Source of the DNA: Lachnospiraceae bacterium | GTDB lineage: Bacteria > Bacillota > Clostridia > Lachnospirales > Lachnospiraceae | Assembly: GCA_009774535.1 (NCBI GenBank) | Contig: VSNY01000013.1 | Coordinates: 1 to 40,539, forward strand | Direction: 5' to 3' | Length of the DNA: 40,539 nt | In this document: positions 8,579 to 17,620 of the stretch, piece by piece | Layout: every line of letters starts with the position of its first letter | How positions within the stretch are numbered: position 1 is the stretch's first letter | Made by a program: the position numbers and the translations under genes | The notes under the pieces: model-generated | Told to the model about the DNA's origin: nothing | The model's input: only the letters and a program-made list of their open reading frames with translations | The model's database searches: none

Positions 8579-9979
8579 ATGAAAAAGGGAGAAATCAGGG
8601 AAGGGACCATCCAAAAGGCGGAGTTTCCGAATAAAGGGCTGTTGGAAACAGAAGACGGCGAAAAAGTAATTGTAAAAAACGGGATACCAGGGCAGAAAGT
8701 GCGTTTCCGTGTGCAGAAAAAAAGAAAAGGCAAATGTGAGGGGCAGATTTTAGAAATACTGGAAAAATCCCCCATCGAGCAGGCGGAAGCTGACTGTGTG
8801 CATTTTGGCGTTTGTGGGGGATGCACGTATCAGAACCTGGCTTATCCGCAGCAGCTTCGCTTAAAAGAAGAACAGATCAAAGAAATGCTGAGCGCTGTAG
8901 TAAAGGCGGACGACAACAGTTGGTTTGAAGGGATCAAAGCCAGTCCGGTCCAGTTTGGATACCGCAATAAAATGGAGTTTTCCTTTGGCGACGCATATAA
9001 GGACGGACCGCTGGCGCTGGGAATGCATAAAAGAGGAAGCTTTTATGATATTGTTACCGTAGACCAGTGCCGGATTGCAGACAGTGATTATAACCAGATT
9101 CTAATAAACGCGCTGGATTATTTTTCAAAAGAAGAGGTCAGTTATTATAAGAAGAATTCCCATATCGGATATCTGCGCCACCTTTTGGTGCGAAAGGCGG
9201 CAAAAACCGGTGAAATCCTGATCGGCCTAGTGACGACGACGCAAAGCTGCGGCAGGAAAGAAGAGTCGGTTTTGCTGGATGGTTTTCGGGATTTGATGCT
9301 GGGACTGGAACTGCAGGGAAAAATCGCAGGGGTTGTGCATATTCAAAATGACCGTGTGGCGGATGCGGTTATTAATGAAGGGATGCAGATCCTGTATGGA
9401 AAAGATTATTTTTATGAAGAACTGCTGGGGCTGAAATTTAAAATTTCTGTATTCTCGTTTTTCCAGACGAATTCGCTGGGTGCAGAAGTATTGTACGAAA
9501 CGGTGCGGGATTTTATCGGAAATACGCCTGGCGCAGCGGACGGTGTTATTTATGATCTCTATTCCGGAACAGGGACCATCGCACAGATGATGGCTCCAGC
9601 GGCGCGCAAAGTAATCGGCGTCGAAATTGTGGAAGAAGCGGTGCTTGCCGCGAGGGAGAACGCACAGAGGAACGGGCTTGACAACTGCGCGTTTCTGGCG
9701 GGCGATGTATTAAAGGCGTTGGATACCATCGAAGAAAAACCAGATCTGGTAATCCTGGACCCGCCGCGGGAGGGCGTGCATCCAAAGGCGCTGGAGCAGA
9801 TTCTTGGATATGGGGTAGAGAAGATGGTGTATATTTCCTGCAAGCCTACGAGCCTTGCGCGTGATTTGGAAGTGATACAGGAGAAGGGATACCAGGTGGA
9901 GCGGGTATGCTGTGTGGATTTATTTCCGGGTGTGTATCATGTGGAAGTCGCATGTTGTCTACAAAGGAAGGATTCGTAG
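8579..9979 (+). CDS. rlmD: 23S rRNA (uracil-C5)-methyltransferase, RlmD/RumA family
   Basis: This 466-residue enzyme methylates C5 of a uridine in 23S rRNA using S-adenosylmethionine. An N-terminal TRAM domain (residues 1-60) precedes the cysteines C73, C79, C82 and C164, which match the 4Fe-4S cluster ligands of RumA. The SAM-binding motif is DLYSGTGTIAQM. The catalytic cysteine is C421 in SCKPTSLARD, and the VYHVE motif lies near the C-terminus. The ATG at 8579 follows GAGGAGGAAAA; the longer open frame would run back through the terminator. In Firmicutes related enzymes (RlmCD) can modify two sites (U747 and U1939), so the exact target is uncertain; trmFO or other U54 enzymes are less likely given the cluster. 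Confidence 0.9.
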   Translation: MKKGEIREGTIQKAEFPNKGLLETEDGEKVIVKNGIPGQKVRFRVQKKRKGKCEGQILEILEKSPIEQAEADCVHFGVCGGCTYQNLAYPQQLRLKEEQIKEMLSAVVKADDNSWFEGIKASPVQFGYRNKMEFSFGDAYKDGPLALGMHKRGSFYDIVTVDQCRIADSDYNQILINALDYFSKEEVSYYKKNSHIGYLRHLLVRKAAKTGEILIGLVTTTQSCGRKEESVLLDGFRDLMLGLELQGKIAGVVHIQNDRVADAVINEGMQILYGKDYFYEELLGLKFKISVFSFFQTNSLGAEVLYETVRDFIGNTPGAADGVIYDLYSGTGTIAQMMAPAARKVIGVEIVEEAVLAARENAQRNGLDNCAFLAGDVLKALDTIEEKPDLVILDPPREGVHPKALEQILGYGVEKMVYISCKPTSLARDLEVIQEKGYQVERVCCVDLFPGVYHVEVACCLQRKDS

Positions 9980-10091
9980 AAATCCTTGAATTCACGCACT
10001 TTGCGAGGATTTTTAAGTTGGGTGCAGGCGCAGAGAGAATCCTTCCGCTAATATCTGATGCAGAATAAATTTGTGCAGTTTATAGTATATG

Positions 10092-10137
10092 CAATGTCAA
10101 AAACCTTTATTTTATGCGGTTTTTGACATTGTTTTTT
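10092..10137 (+). terminator. Intrinsic terminator downstream of rlmD
   Basis: A 14-bp stem, CAATGTCAAAAACC (10092-10105) with GGTTTTTGACATTG (10118-10131), is followed by TTTTTT. A weaker hairpin lies closer to the rlmD stop (near 9984-10017). The lysR gene on the other strand also ends nearby. Confidence 0.8.
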
Positions 10138-10224
10138 ATGATTTAGATAAAGTTTTAACTTTCGCTAACTTTCATGGTGTCCAAAAGTGTTATTGACGTT
10201 GAAAGATGAGGCTCATTCCGATGC

Positions 10225-11010
10225 TTAATGCCGGTTCACATGAAAGAAAGCATAGACTACCTTTTCTGTAGTATTGATGATTTTATCTAGGGCAAAAGCG
10301 TACCCCAGCCCTTCATCCACCATCAGGGATGCGTTAAACAGCAGATTGCAGGTTGCAGCTGCATTCAATTCCGAGAGGCTTTTGCCAAGCCATGAGGTCG
10401 GTAAATCACCATCACGGGTGCTGCGGTTAAAGATAATAGGTTTATCATGAAGGTCTTCCGGGCGGATGCTGTCTTTTTCCGCAAGGGGGCTGTCTTTTGG
10501 CATCAGAATCCCATAAACATCTTTCATTGGAAATTCCAGAAATTCATATTTTGAGGTATCAACCGGACCAAATATCATGCCGAAATCTATCAGTCCTTTA
10601 TCCAGGCTTTCTAAAACATCTGTGGTATCCCCGCTGGAAATATGGTAATGGATGTCCGAATATTCCATTTGCACCCTTTTTCCTGCTTTGGCAATCAGAC
10701 GGACAGCATCGGTTTCTCCGGCGCCAATATATACGTCCCCGGCAATTACATCATCGGAAATGGTAATTTCACGTTCTGCCTTTTGTACTAAATCAAGGAT
10801 TTCTTCTGCTCGTTTCCGCAGAATCATGCCCTCTTCAGTCAAAGTGATTTTGCGGTTTCCCCGTATGATCAGTTGTTTTCCCAGTTCCTCTTCCATGTCT
10901 TTTAACTGTCTGGAAAGAGTCGGCTGGGATAGATGCAGAGCCTCTGCAGCACCGGAAATGCTCTGTTCTCTGGTAACGGCAAGAAAATATTGAAGAACGC
11001 GTAACTCCAT
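10225..11010 (-). CDS. LysR-family regulator with a disrupted C-terminus
   Basis: The N-terminal winged helix-turn-helix is typical (ELRVLQYFLAVTREQSISGAA, then LHLSQPTLSRQLKDMEEELG), followed by an effector-binding domain. The start is the ATG at 11010 with GGAGG upstream. The reading frame ends after 261 residues, whereas LysR proteins usually have about 290-305. After residue 249 (INTTE) the protein continues as an atypical VVYAFFHVNRH, while another frame of the same DNA encodes SLCF...EPALSIGMSLIF, the conserved end of this family. A single-base loss in the run GAAAAGG (near 10257-10264) would explain it. The divergent DUF3737 gene is the likely target. The protein may still bind DNA but probably has a damaged effector domain. 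Confidence 0.8.
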   Translation of the reverse strand: MELRVLQYFLAVTREQSISGAAEALHLSQPTLSRQLKDMEEELGKQLIIRGNRKITLTEEGMILRKRAEEILDLVQKAEREITISDDVIAGDVYIGAGETDAVRLIAKAGKRVQMEYSDIHYHISSGDTTDVLESLDKGLIDFGMIFGPVDTSKYEFLEFPMKDVYGILMPKDSPLAEKDSIRPEDLHDKPIIFNRSTRDGDLPTSWLGKSLSELNAAATCNLLFNASLMVDEGLGYAFALDKIINTTEKVVYAFFHVNRH

Positions 11011-11040
11011 GTCAAAACCTCCTTTTCCAATTTTACATAG

Positions 11041-11069
11041 AGTATAATTTATTGAAGTATAACTGTCAA
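11041..11069 (-). promoter_or_regulatory. SigA promoter for lysR
   Basis: On the minus strand TTGACA (11069-11064), a 17-base spacer and TATACT (11046-11041) form a near-consensus promoter. The direct repeat AGTATAA occurs at 11041 and again at about 11056, within the divergent control region shared with the DUF3737 gene. It may be part of a LysR operator. Confidence 0.65.
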
Positions 11070-11200
11070 GCATGGTTAAATATACAACATAAGTATTTGC
11101 TATAAGTGGAACGCTGTATTATAGTAGTGTTTAGAGTTAAAAACAATTGATACATATATGTATTTGAAATACTTTTATTAGAAGAAAGGATGCGATAATT

Positions 11201-12052
11201 ATGAAAACAATAACAGGTGAAAAATTTGATAGGGAGCGGGCTTTGTATGGAAGTGACGGACTGATTTTGCGCCATTGTTCCTTTGATGGTCCGGCAGATG
11301 GGGAAAGTGCGTTAAAGGAAAGCAGGAATGTTGAGGCGGAGAATTGTTTCTTTAATCTCCGTTACCCGTTCTGGCATGATGAACATATGAAAATTGTGGG
11401 TTCGGAAATGACAGAGCTTTGCCGGGCAGCTTTGTGGTATTCAAGAAATATAGAGATTGTGGATACGAAACTGCACGGTATCAAAGCATTGCGGGAATGC
11501 AGCCAGATTAAAATGCAAGGCTGTGATATTATATCACCGGAGTTTGGCTGGTCGGTGCATCAGATGGAAATGGAACACTCCACGGTGGAAAGCGAATACT
11601 TTATGATGCGTTCGGATTTTCTTACCTTTCGGGGCGTAACGCTGAAAGGAAAATACTCTTTTCAGTATATTGAAAATTCGGTTTTTGAAAACTGTAATTT
11701 TGATACGAAGGATGCCTTCTGGCACGCAAAAAATATTGTAGTAAGGGACAGTGTGGTAAAGGGAGAGTATCTGGCATGGTACTGTGAAAATGTGACGTTT
11801 GAGAACTGTAGAATTATCGGCACACAGCCGCTATGCTATTGCAAAGGACTGAAACTGGTTGACTGTGAGATGGTAGATACGGATTTATGTTTTGAGAAAT
11901 CAGAGGTGGAGGCCACAATTAAGACGCCGGTGGACAGCATTAAAAATCCTCTTTCCGGGAATATTCATGTTCCATGCGTAGGGGAGATGATCCGTGATGA
12001 TGAAAAATCAAAAGGGAAAGTCATTTTGCCGAAGAAGTGCTGCTGTGCTTAG
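11201..12052 (+). CDS. DUF3737 family right-handed beta-helix protein
   Basis: This 283-residue protein matches the DUF3737 family. It is made of short repeating strands of the type N-V-x-x-x-N-C-x-F/I and E-N-S-x-F-E-N-C (for example residues 37-52, 80-110 and 165-220), the pattern of a right-handed parallel beta-helix. There is no signal peptide. The C-terminus ends in KKCCCA, an unusual cysteine cluster. AGAAAGGATG lies ahead of the ATG. Divergent placement from a LysR gene suggests control by that regulator, an arrangement I recall for this family. The biochemical role is unknown; beta-helix folds often act on or bind polysaccharides, but nothing here proves that. Confidence 0.8.
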   Translation: MKTITGEKFDRERALYGSDGLILRHCSFDGPADGESALKESRNVEAENCFFNLRYPFWHDEHMKIVGSEMTELCRAALWYSRNIEIVDTKLHGIKALRECSQIKMQGCDIISPEFGWSVHQMEMEHSTVESEYFMMRSDFLTFRGVTLKGKYSFQYIENSVFENCNFDTKDAFWHAKNIVVRDSVVKGEYLAWYCENVTFENCRIIGTQPLCYCKGLKLVDCEMVDTDLCFEKSEVEATIKTPVDSIKNPLSGNIHVPCVGEMIRDDEKSKGKVILPKKCCCA

Positions 12053-12394
12053 TGAAAATTCTGCAGGCAGTACGGATGGGCGGGATAAAACGGCGTGTAG
12101 CCTTTTTGCTGCTGTGCCTGACCAGACACAGGGGATGGGATGATCACTAATGATATTTTTATTCGATCAACGCTCCAGAACTCGCAGCGGCAGCAGAGAG
12201 ATCTGTCGTTGCAGATATTCCATAAAAAAGGTTGAAAAAATTCCCTCAATATGATACACTCTTTACAATTTAAGTAAAAATCCATTCCAGCATCCATCTG
12301 GAACACACGTTCTCTGGCCCAGCCAGCCAAACCGTGAACATCGCAAAAAAAGGGAATTTCTCTTTTTTTTTTGCCAGGAAGAAAGGAGAAAACT
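12053..12394. other. Intergenic region between the DUF3737 gene and carA
   Basis: There is no credible gene. It contains a stem-loop, GCAGCGGCAG (12184-12193) with CTGTCGTTGC (12203-12212; two G-U pairs) and no T-run, followed by the carA promoter and a leader of about 130 bases. The leader has an A-rich/T-rich hairpin (12343-12372) directly before the carA ribosome binding site. No PyrR-binding anti-antiterminator or T-box signature was recognised. Confidence 0.5.
12232..12260 (+). promoter_or_regulatory. SigA promoter for the carAB operon
   Basis: TTGAAA (12232-12237), a 17-base spacer and TACACT (12255-12260) form a good promoter. The transcript would start near 12267, giving a 5' leader of about 128 bases, long enough for regulation. 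Confidence 0.65.
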
Positions 12395-13483
12395 ATGAAA
12401 GCTTTTCTAATACTAGAAGACGGACATCAATTTGAAGGGACCAGTATCGGTTCTGACCGGGAGGTGATCAGCGAGATTGTATTTAACACATCCATGACCG
12501 GATATCTGGAAGTGCTGACCGACCCTTCCTATGCAGGGCAGGCAGTTGTAATGACCTATCCGCTGATTGGGAATTACGGGATCTGTTTTCACGATATGGA
12601 ATCTCAAAGGCCGTGGCCGGATGGATATATTGTACGGGAACTGTCCCGGACGGCCAGCAATTTCCGCTGCGAAGGCTCGATCCAGGACTTTTTGGAAAAA
12701 CATGATATTCCGGGCATTGCAGGCGTCGATACGCGTGCCTTGACAAAGCTGCTGCGGGAAAAAGGCACGATGAACGGCATGATTCTTACAGAACAGCGTT
12801 ATCAGGAGTATTGTGGCCATATAGAAGAACTTCTGCCAAAAATAAAAGCGTATACAGTAGGAAATGTAGTGGAGCAAGTAACATGCAAAGAGAAAAAAGT
12901 GCTGGAAGGAACCGGGCCGAAAGTTGCGCTGCTGGATTTCGGGGCAAAAGATCATATCGCACAATCCCTGCAGGCGCGCGGCTGTGAAGTCACGATTTAT
13001 CCGGCGCATACTTTGGCAGAAGAAATCCTGTGTACACAGCCGGACGGCATTATGCTTTCCAACGGGCCTGGAGATCCTAAGAGCTGCGTGCAGATCATCC
13101 GGGAAGTCCGCAGACTGTATGAATCGGACGTACCGATATTTGCGATCTGTCTGGGACACCAGCTGATGGCCCTTGCAGCGGGCGCCGATACGCATCGGCT
13201 GAAATACGGGCATCGCGGCGGCAATCATCCGGTCAAGGACTTAGAAACGGGAAGGGTGTATATCACCGCGCAAAATCATGGATACGTGGTGGATACAGAC
13301 AGCCTGGATCAAAGCGTTGCAGCCGCGGCTTTTTGCAATGTGAACGACGGTACGAATGAAGGCCTGCGGTATATTGGAAAAAATATTTTTACGGTGCAGT
13401 TTCATCCGGAAGCGTGTCCGGGGCCACAGGACAGCGGGTTTTTATTTGACCGTTTTCTGGAAATGATGGGAGGGAATAACTGA
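12395..13483 (+). CDS. carA: Carbamoyl phosphate synthase small subunit (glutaminase)
   Basis: This 362-residue glutamine amidotransferase subunit hydrolyses glutamine and passes ammonia to CarB for carbamoyl phosphate synthesis, the precursor of pyrimidines and arginine. The N-terminal CPSase_sm_chain domain is followed by a class I glutamine amidotransferase domain. FAICLGHQ carries the nucleophilic cysteine, and FHPEACPGP carries the His and Glu of the triad. The ATG at 12395 follows AAAGGAG at 6 bases, giving the expected N-terminus (KAFLILEDGHQFEG). The stop codon overlaps the carB start (TGATG), so the two subunits are translationally coupled. Confidence 0.96.
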   Translation: MKAFLILEDGHQFEGTSIGSDREVISEIVFNTSMTGYLEVLTDPSYAGQAVVMTYPLIGNYGICFHDMESQRPWPDGYIVRELSRTASNFRCEGSIQDFLEKHDIPGIAGVDTRALTKLLREKGTMNGMILTEQRYQEYCGHIEELLPKIKAYTVGNVVEQVTCKEKKVLEGTGPKVALLDFGAKDHIAQSLQARGCEVTIYPAHTLAEEILCTQPDGIMLSNGPGDPKSCVQIIREVRRLYESDVPIFAICLGHQLMALAAGADTHRLKYGHRGGNHPVKDLETGRVYITAQNHGYVVDTDSLDQSVAAAAFCNVNDGTNEGLRYIGKNIFTVQFHPEACPGPQDSGFLFDRFLEMMGGNN

Positions 13484-16400
13484 TGCCAAAGAGAGCAGAT
13501 ATCCAAAAAGTATTAGTGATTGGTTCCGGTCCGATTATTATCGGCCAGGCGGCGGAGTTTGATTATGCAGGTACGCAGGCATGCCGTTCTTTAAAAGAGG
13601 AAGGACTGGAAGTGTGTCTGGTCAATTCCAATCCGGCTACGATTATGACCGACCAAAATATCGCGGATCAGGTCTACATCGAACCGCTGACGGTAGAAAC
13701 GCTGCAGCAGATTATCATCAAGGAAAAGCCGGACAGCGTACTGCCGACGCTTGGCGGGCAGGCCGGGCTGAACCTGGGCATGGAGCTGGCGGAATCGGGA
13801 TTTTTGGAAGCACACGGCGTTAAGCTGATCGGCACGACGGCAGAAACGATCCGCAAAGCCGAAGACCGTCTGGAATTTAAAGAAACAATGGAAAGCATCC
13901 ATGAACCGGTAGCGCCTTCTCTCGTTGTGGAAGACGTTCAAAGCGGCATTGATTTTACTAATACGATCGGCTACCCGGTCGTGCTGCGTCCCGCCTATAC
14001 GCTGGGCGGCAGCGGCGGCGGAATCGCGCATAACGAGCAGGAACTGACGGAGATCTTAAAAAACGGCCTGCGCCTGTCGCGTGTCGGTCAGGTGCTTGTG
14101 GAGCGCTGCATTGCGGGCTGGAAGGAAATCGAATATGAAGTGATGCGTGACGCGAACGGCAACTGCATCACCGTCTGCAATATGGAAAATATCGATCCGG
14201 TCGGCGTTCATACCGGAGATTCCATCGTTGTAGCTCCCTCCCAGACGCTGGGCGATAAGGAATACCAGATGCTGCGCACGTCCGCGCTCAATATTATATC
14301 CGCCCTTAAGATTACCGGAGGATGTAATGTGCAGTATGCGCTGCATCCGGATTCTTTTGAATACTGTGTCATCGAGGTGAATCCGCGTGTCAGCCGTTCT
14401 TCCGCGCTGGCTTCCAAAGCAACCGGCTATCCGATTGCCAAAGTGGCGGCAAAAGTAGCCGTTGGATACACCCTGGACGAGATTCCAAACGCGGTTACCG
14501 GAAAAACATATGCCAGCTTTGAGCCAATGCTGGACTATTGTGTCGTTAAAATGCCAAGGCTGCCATTTGATAAGTTTCTGACCGCAAAACGGTCGCTGAC
14601 CACGCAGATGAAAGCGACCGGAGAAGTCATGAGCATCTGCACGAATTTTGAAGGCGCGCTGATGAAAGCGCTGCGTTCTTTAGAACAGCATGTAGACAGC
14701 CTGCGGTCTTATGATTTTTCCGCTTATTCGGAAAAAGAACTGTTAGAGCGCATGAAAACCGTTGATGACCAGCGGATTTTCGTTATTGCGGAAGCGCTGC
14801 GCAAAGGCATTAATTACAAAGCGATACATGAAATCACAAAAATCGATGAATGGTTTATCGACAAAATCGCAATCCTTACAGAGATGGAACAGCGTCTGAA
14901 AAAAGAAGCGCTGACCACAGAGCTGCTGAAAGAAGCAAAACGCATGGAGTTCCCAGATACAGTCATCGCCTCTTTGACGGGCAGGACAGAACGGGAAATC
15001 CGCGACCTGCGCAATGCCAACGGCATTACAGCCGCTTTTAAAATGGTGGATACCTGCGCCGCGGAGTTTGCCGCTGTAACGCCGTATTACTATTCCGTCT
15101 TCGGCAGCGAAAACGAGGCCGTCCGTACCGAAGGACGCAAAAAAGTACTTGTCTTAGGCTCCGGCCCGATCCGTATCGGCCAGGGTGTGGAATTTGATTA
15201 CTGCAGCGTACACGCGACCTGGGCGTTTGCAAAAGCAGGATACGAGACGATTATCGTAAACAATAATCCGGAAACCGTCAGCACGGACTTTGATATTGCG
15301 GACAAGCTGTATTTTGAACCGCTGACGCCTGAAGACGTAGAAAATATTGTAAACATCGAACAGCCGGACGGGGCGGTCGTGCAGTTCGGCGGCCAGACAG
15401 CGATTAAGCTGACGCAGAGCCTGATGGAAATGGGCGTACCGATTCTTGGAACAGCCGCAGAAGACGTAGACGCGGCAGAAGACCGGGAGCTGTTTGACAT
15501 GATCTTACAGGAAACAGAGATCCCGCGTGCGGCAGGCGGCACGGTATTTACCGCGCAGGAAGCGAAAAAAGTCGCGAACCGTCTCGGCTATCCGGTGCTT
15601 GTGCGTCCTTCCTATGTGCTGGGCGGCCAGGGGATGCAGATCGCTTATACAGACGAAGAAATTGAGGAATTTATGGCGATTATCAACCGCTATTCCCAGG
15701 AACACCCGATTCTGGTCGATAAATACCTGATGGGCAAAGAGCTGGAAGTAGACGCTGTCTGTGATGGCACGGATATTCTGATTCCCGGCATTATGGAGCA
15801 TATCGAGCGCACCGGAGTCCATTCCGGCGATTCGATCTCTGTTTATCCGGCGCCGACAATTTCCGATACTGTCCGCAACCGGATTGCAGAATATTCCCGC
15901 AGGCTGGCCAAAGCGCTGCATGTCAAAGGGCTGATCAATATCCAGTTTATTGCAATGGAAGAAGAAGTCTACGTCATCGAGGTCAACCCGCGTTCTTCCC
16001 GCACCGTGCCATATATCAGCAAAGTGACTGGCATTCCAATCGTAGACCTTGCCACGGAAGTGATCCTTGGAAAAACCATCCGCACACTGGGCTACGAACC
16101 GGGCCTGCAGCCGTCAGCTGGTTATTTTGCAGTAAAAATGCCCGTATTTTCCTTTGAAAAGATCCGCGGCGCTGAAATCAGCCTTGGCCCGGAAATGAAA
16201 TCCACCGGAGAATGCCTGGGAATTGCCAAAACGTTTGAAGAAGCCTTGTATAAGGCGTTTCTTGGCGCAGGAGTTGTGCTGCCGAAGCATAAGCAGATGA
16301 TTATTACCGTCAAAGACGCGGACAAGCCGGAAGCGGCGGAGATTGCAAAGCGGTTTGAAGCATTGGGCTATAAAATCTATGCAACGAGAAGTACGGCAAA

Positions 16401-16677
16401 ATTTTTGACAGAACGCGGCGTGCATGCACTGCGCGTAAAAAATATCCATCAGGAATCTCCAACGATTATGGATCTGCTGCTGGGACATAAAATCGACCTT
16501 GTCATTGATACGCCGACACAAGGCAGGGATAAAGGCAGAGACGGATTTTTAATCCGCCGGGTAGCGATCGAGACCGGAGTGAACTGCATTACGGCGATGG
16601 ATACCGCGCGGGCATTAGTTATGAGCCTGGAAGCGCCGCATCATCATATGACAGTGATTGATATTGCAAAACTTTGA
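13483..16677 (+). CDS. carB: Carbamoyl phosphate synthase large subunit
   Basis: The 1064 residues have the normal full length for CarB. Two homologous halves each contain an ATP-grasp domain: the first half carries GSGPIIIGQAAEFDYAGTQA, the second GSGPIRIGQGVEFDYC. The glycine-rich loops GGSGGGIA and GGQGMQIA are both present. The enzyme makes carboxyphosphate, carbamate and then carbamoyl phosphate. The C-terminal 130 residues (from about 930) form the MGS-like allosteric domain, where UMP, IMP or ornithine bind in the E. coli enzyme. It overlaps carA by one base. Codon use is richer in GC than in the intergenic regions, as for other highly expressed genes here. There is no sign of truncation. 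Confidence 0.97.
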   Translation: MPKRADIQKVLVIGSGPIIIGQAAEFDYAGTQACRSLKEEGLEVCLVNSNPATIMTDQNIADQVYIEPLTVETLQQIIIKEKPDSVLPTLGGQAGLNLGMELAESGFLEAHGVKLIGTTAETIRKAEDRLEFKETMESIHEPVAPSLVVEDVQSGIDFTNTIGYPVVLRPAYTLGGSGGGIAHNEQELTEILKNGLRLSRVGQVLVERCIAGWKEIEYEVMRDANGNCITVCNMENIDPVGVHTGDSIVVAPSQTLGDKEYQMLRTSALNIISALKITGGCNVQYALHPDSFEYCVIEVNPRVSRSSALASKATGYPIAKVAAKVAVGYTLDEIPNAVTGKTYASFEPMLDYCVVKMPRLPFDKFLTAKRSLTTQMKATGEVMSICTNFEGALMKALRSLEQHVDSLRSYDFSAYSEKELLERMKTVDDQRIFVIAEALRKGINYKAIHEITKIDEWFIDKIAILTEMEQRLKKEALTTELLKEAKRMEFPDTVIASLTGRTEREIRDLRNANGITAAFKMVDTCAAEFAAVTPYYYSVFGSENEAVRTEGRKKVLVLGSGPIRIGQGVEFDYCSVHATWAFAKAGYETIIVNNNPETVSTDFDIADKLYFEPLTPEDVENIVNIEQPDGAVVQFGGQTAIKLTQSLMEMGVPILGTAAEDVDAAEDRELFDMILQETEIPRAAGGTVFTAQEAKKVANRLGYPVLVRPSYVLGGQGMQIAYTDEEIEEFMAIINRYSQEHPILVDKYLMGKELEVDAVCDGTDILIPGIMEHIERTGVHSGDSISVYPAPTISDTVRNRIAEYSRRLAKALHVKGLINIQFIAMEEEVYVIEVNPRSSRTVPYISKVTGIPIVDLATEVILGKTIRTLGYEPGLQPSAGYFAVKMPVFSFEKIRGAEISLGPEMKSTGECLGIAKTFEEALYKAFLGAGVVLPKHKQMIITVKDADKPEAAEIAKRFEALGYKIYATRSTAKFLTERGVHALRVKNIHQESPTIMDLLLGHKIDLVIDTPTQGRDKGRDGFLIRRVAIETGVNCITAMDTARALVMSLEAPHHHMTVIDIAKL

Positions 16678-16741
16678 GCCGCCGCATACCATGCTTTTTT
16701 CGGTCAGAGGATCATATCCCAAAATATCCGAGGAATTTCAG

Positions 16742-17497
16742 ATGAAAAGAATAAAACTTACTGTAGCATACGACGGAACCAACTACCACGGCTGGCAGGT
16801 ACAGCCGAACGGCATTACGATTGAAGGCGTTTTAAATCAGGTGCTGACAGACCTGACCAGGGAACCCGTCACGGTGATCGGCGCCAGCCGGACAGATTCC
16901 GGCGTGCATGCATGCGGAAATGTGGCGGTATTTGATACCAACACAAAAATACCGCCGGAAAAAATCTGCTATGCCATAAACCAGCGCCTGCCGGAAGATA
17001 TCGTTGTGCAGCATTCGTGCGAAGTGCCGCCTGATTTCCATCCAAGGCGCCGCGCAAGCAAAAAGACTTATGAATACAAAATTCTGAACCGGACGTTCCC
17101 TATGCCGCTGCACCGGCTGGACTGCTATTTTACCTACCGCAGCCTGGATCTGGAAAACATGCGGCAGGCAGCTGCATACCTGGTCGGAGAACATGATTTT
17201 CAAAGCTTTTGCTCGGTACATTCCCAGGCAGAGACAACTGTGCGCACAATTTACAGTCTGACGGTCAGCAGGGAACAGGATCTGATCGCAATTCGGGTCA
17301 CCGGAAGCGGGTTTTTGTACAATATGGTCCGTATTATAGCTGGAACGCTGCTGCAAGTTGGCATAGGTGAGCGAAAGCCGCACGAAATGCAGGCAATCTT
17401 AACTGCCAAAAACCGCGCCGCCGCAGGCCCGACTGCGCCGGCGCATGGATTAACGATGATAGGAATTGAATTTACCCAATGCCCCGGCATCGATTAA
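16742..17497 (+). CDS. truA: tRNA pseudouridine synthase A
   Basis: This 251-residue TruA-family enzyme isomerises uridines 38-40 in the anticodon arm of tRNA. The catalytic aspartate is D52 in ASRTDSGVHA, and the later motifs (FHPRRRASKKTYEY and GSGFLYNMVRIIAGTLLQVG) are also present. The ATG at 16742 is preceded by GAGGAA and gives the standard N-terminus MKRIKLTVAYDGTNYHGWQ. It lies 64 bases after carB with no terminator between, so it is probably in the carAB transcript. A stem-loop (17483-17507) spans its stop codon. Confidence 0.94.
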   Translation: MKRIKLTVAYDGTNYHGWQVQPNGITIEGVLNQVLTDLTREPVTVIGASRTDSGVHACGNVAVFDTNTKIPPEKICYAINQRLPEDIVVQHSCEVPPDFHPRRRASKKTYEYKILNRTFPMPLHRLDCYFTYRSLDLENMRQAAAYLVGEHDFQSFCSVHSQAETTVRTIYSLTVSREQDLIAIRVTGSGFLYNMVRIIAGTLLQVGIGERKPHEMQAILTAKNRAAAGPTAPAHGLTMIGIEFTQCPGID

Positions 17498-17507
17498 TAA
17501 TGCCGGG
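17483..17507 (+). other. Stem-loop across the truA stop codon
   Basis: CCCGGCAT (17483-17490) pairs with ATGCCGGG (17500-17507) around a 9-base loop containing the TAA. There is no U-tract, so termination would have to be factor-dependent or weak; it could also protect the 3' end of the mRNA. Confidence 0.45.
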
Positions 17508-17544
17508 CTAAAGCGGCCAAGACACTGGTGTATGTGTATTTATA

Positions 17545-17573
17545 TTGACAATCCAGGGAACCTCTTTTATAAT
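17545..17573 (+). promoter_or_regulatory. Perfect consensus SigA promoter for the AICAR transformylase
   Basis: TTGACA (17545-17550), exactly 17 bases and TATAAT (17568-17573). Both hexamers are consensus. The leader is about 40 bases, too short for a purine riboswitch, so regulation, if any, would be by repressor or decoyinine/PurR-type control. Confidence 0.85.
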
Positions 17574-17620
17574 TTCAAGCAGAAAACGCATAGAAACAAC
17601 TTTCTAAAGGAGAATCCATT

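Noticed and set aside
12049..12330. 93-residue minus-strand frame between the DUF3737 gene and carA
   Set aside because: It overlaps the carA promoter and leader and has no ribosome binding site or recognisable composition.
12413..13228. 271-residue minus-strand frame inside carA
   Set aside because: It is fully embedded in carA, a well-supported gene, and has no similarity or start signals.
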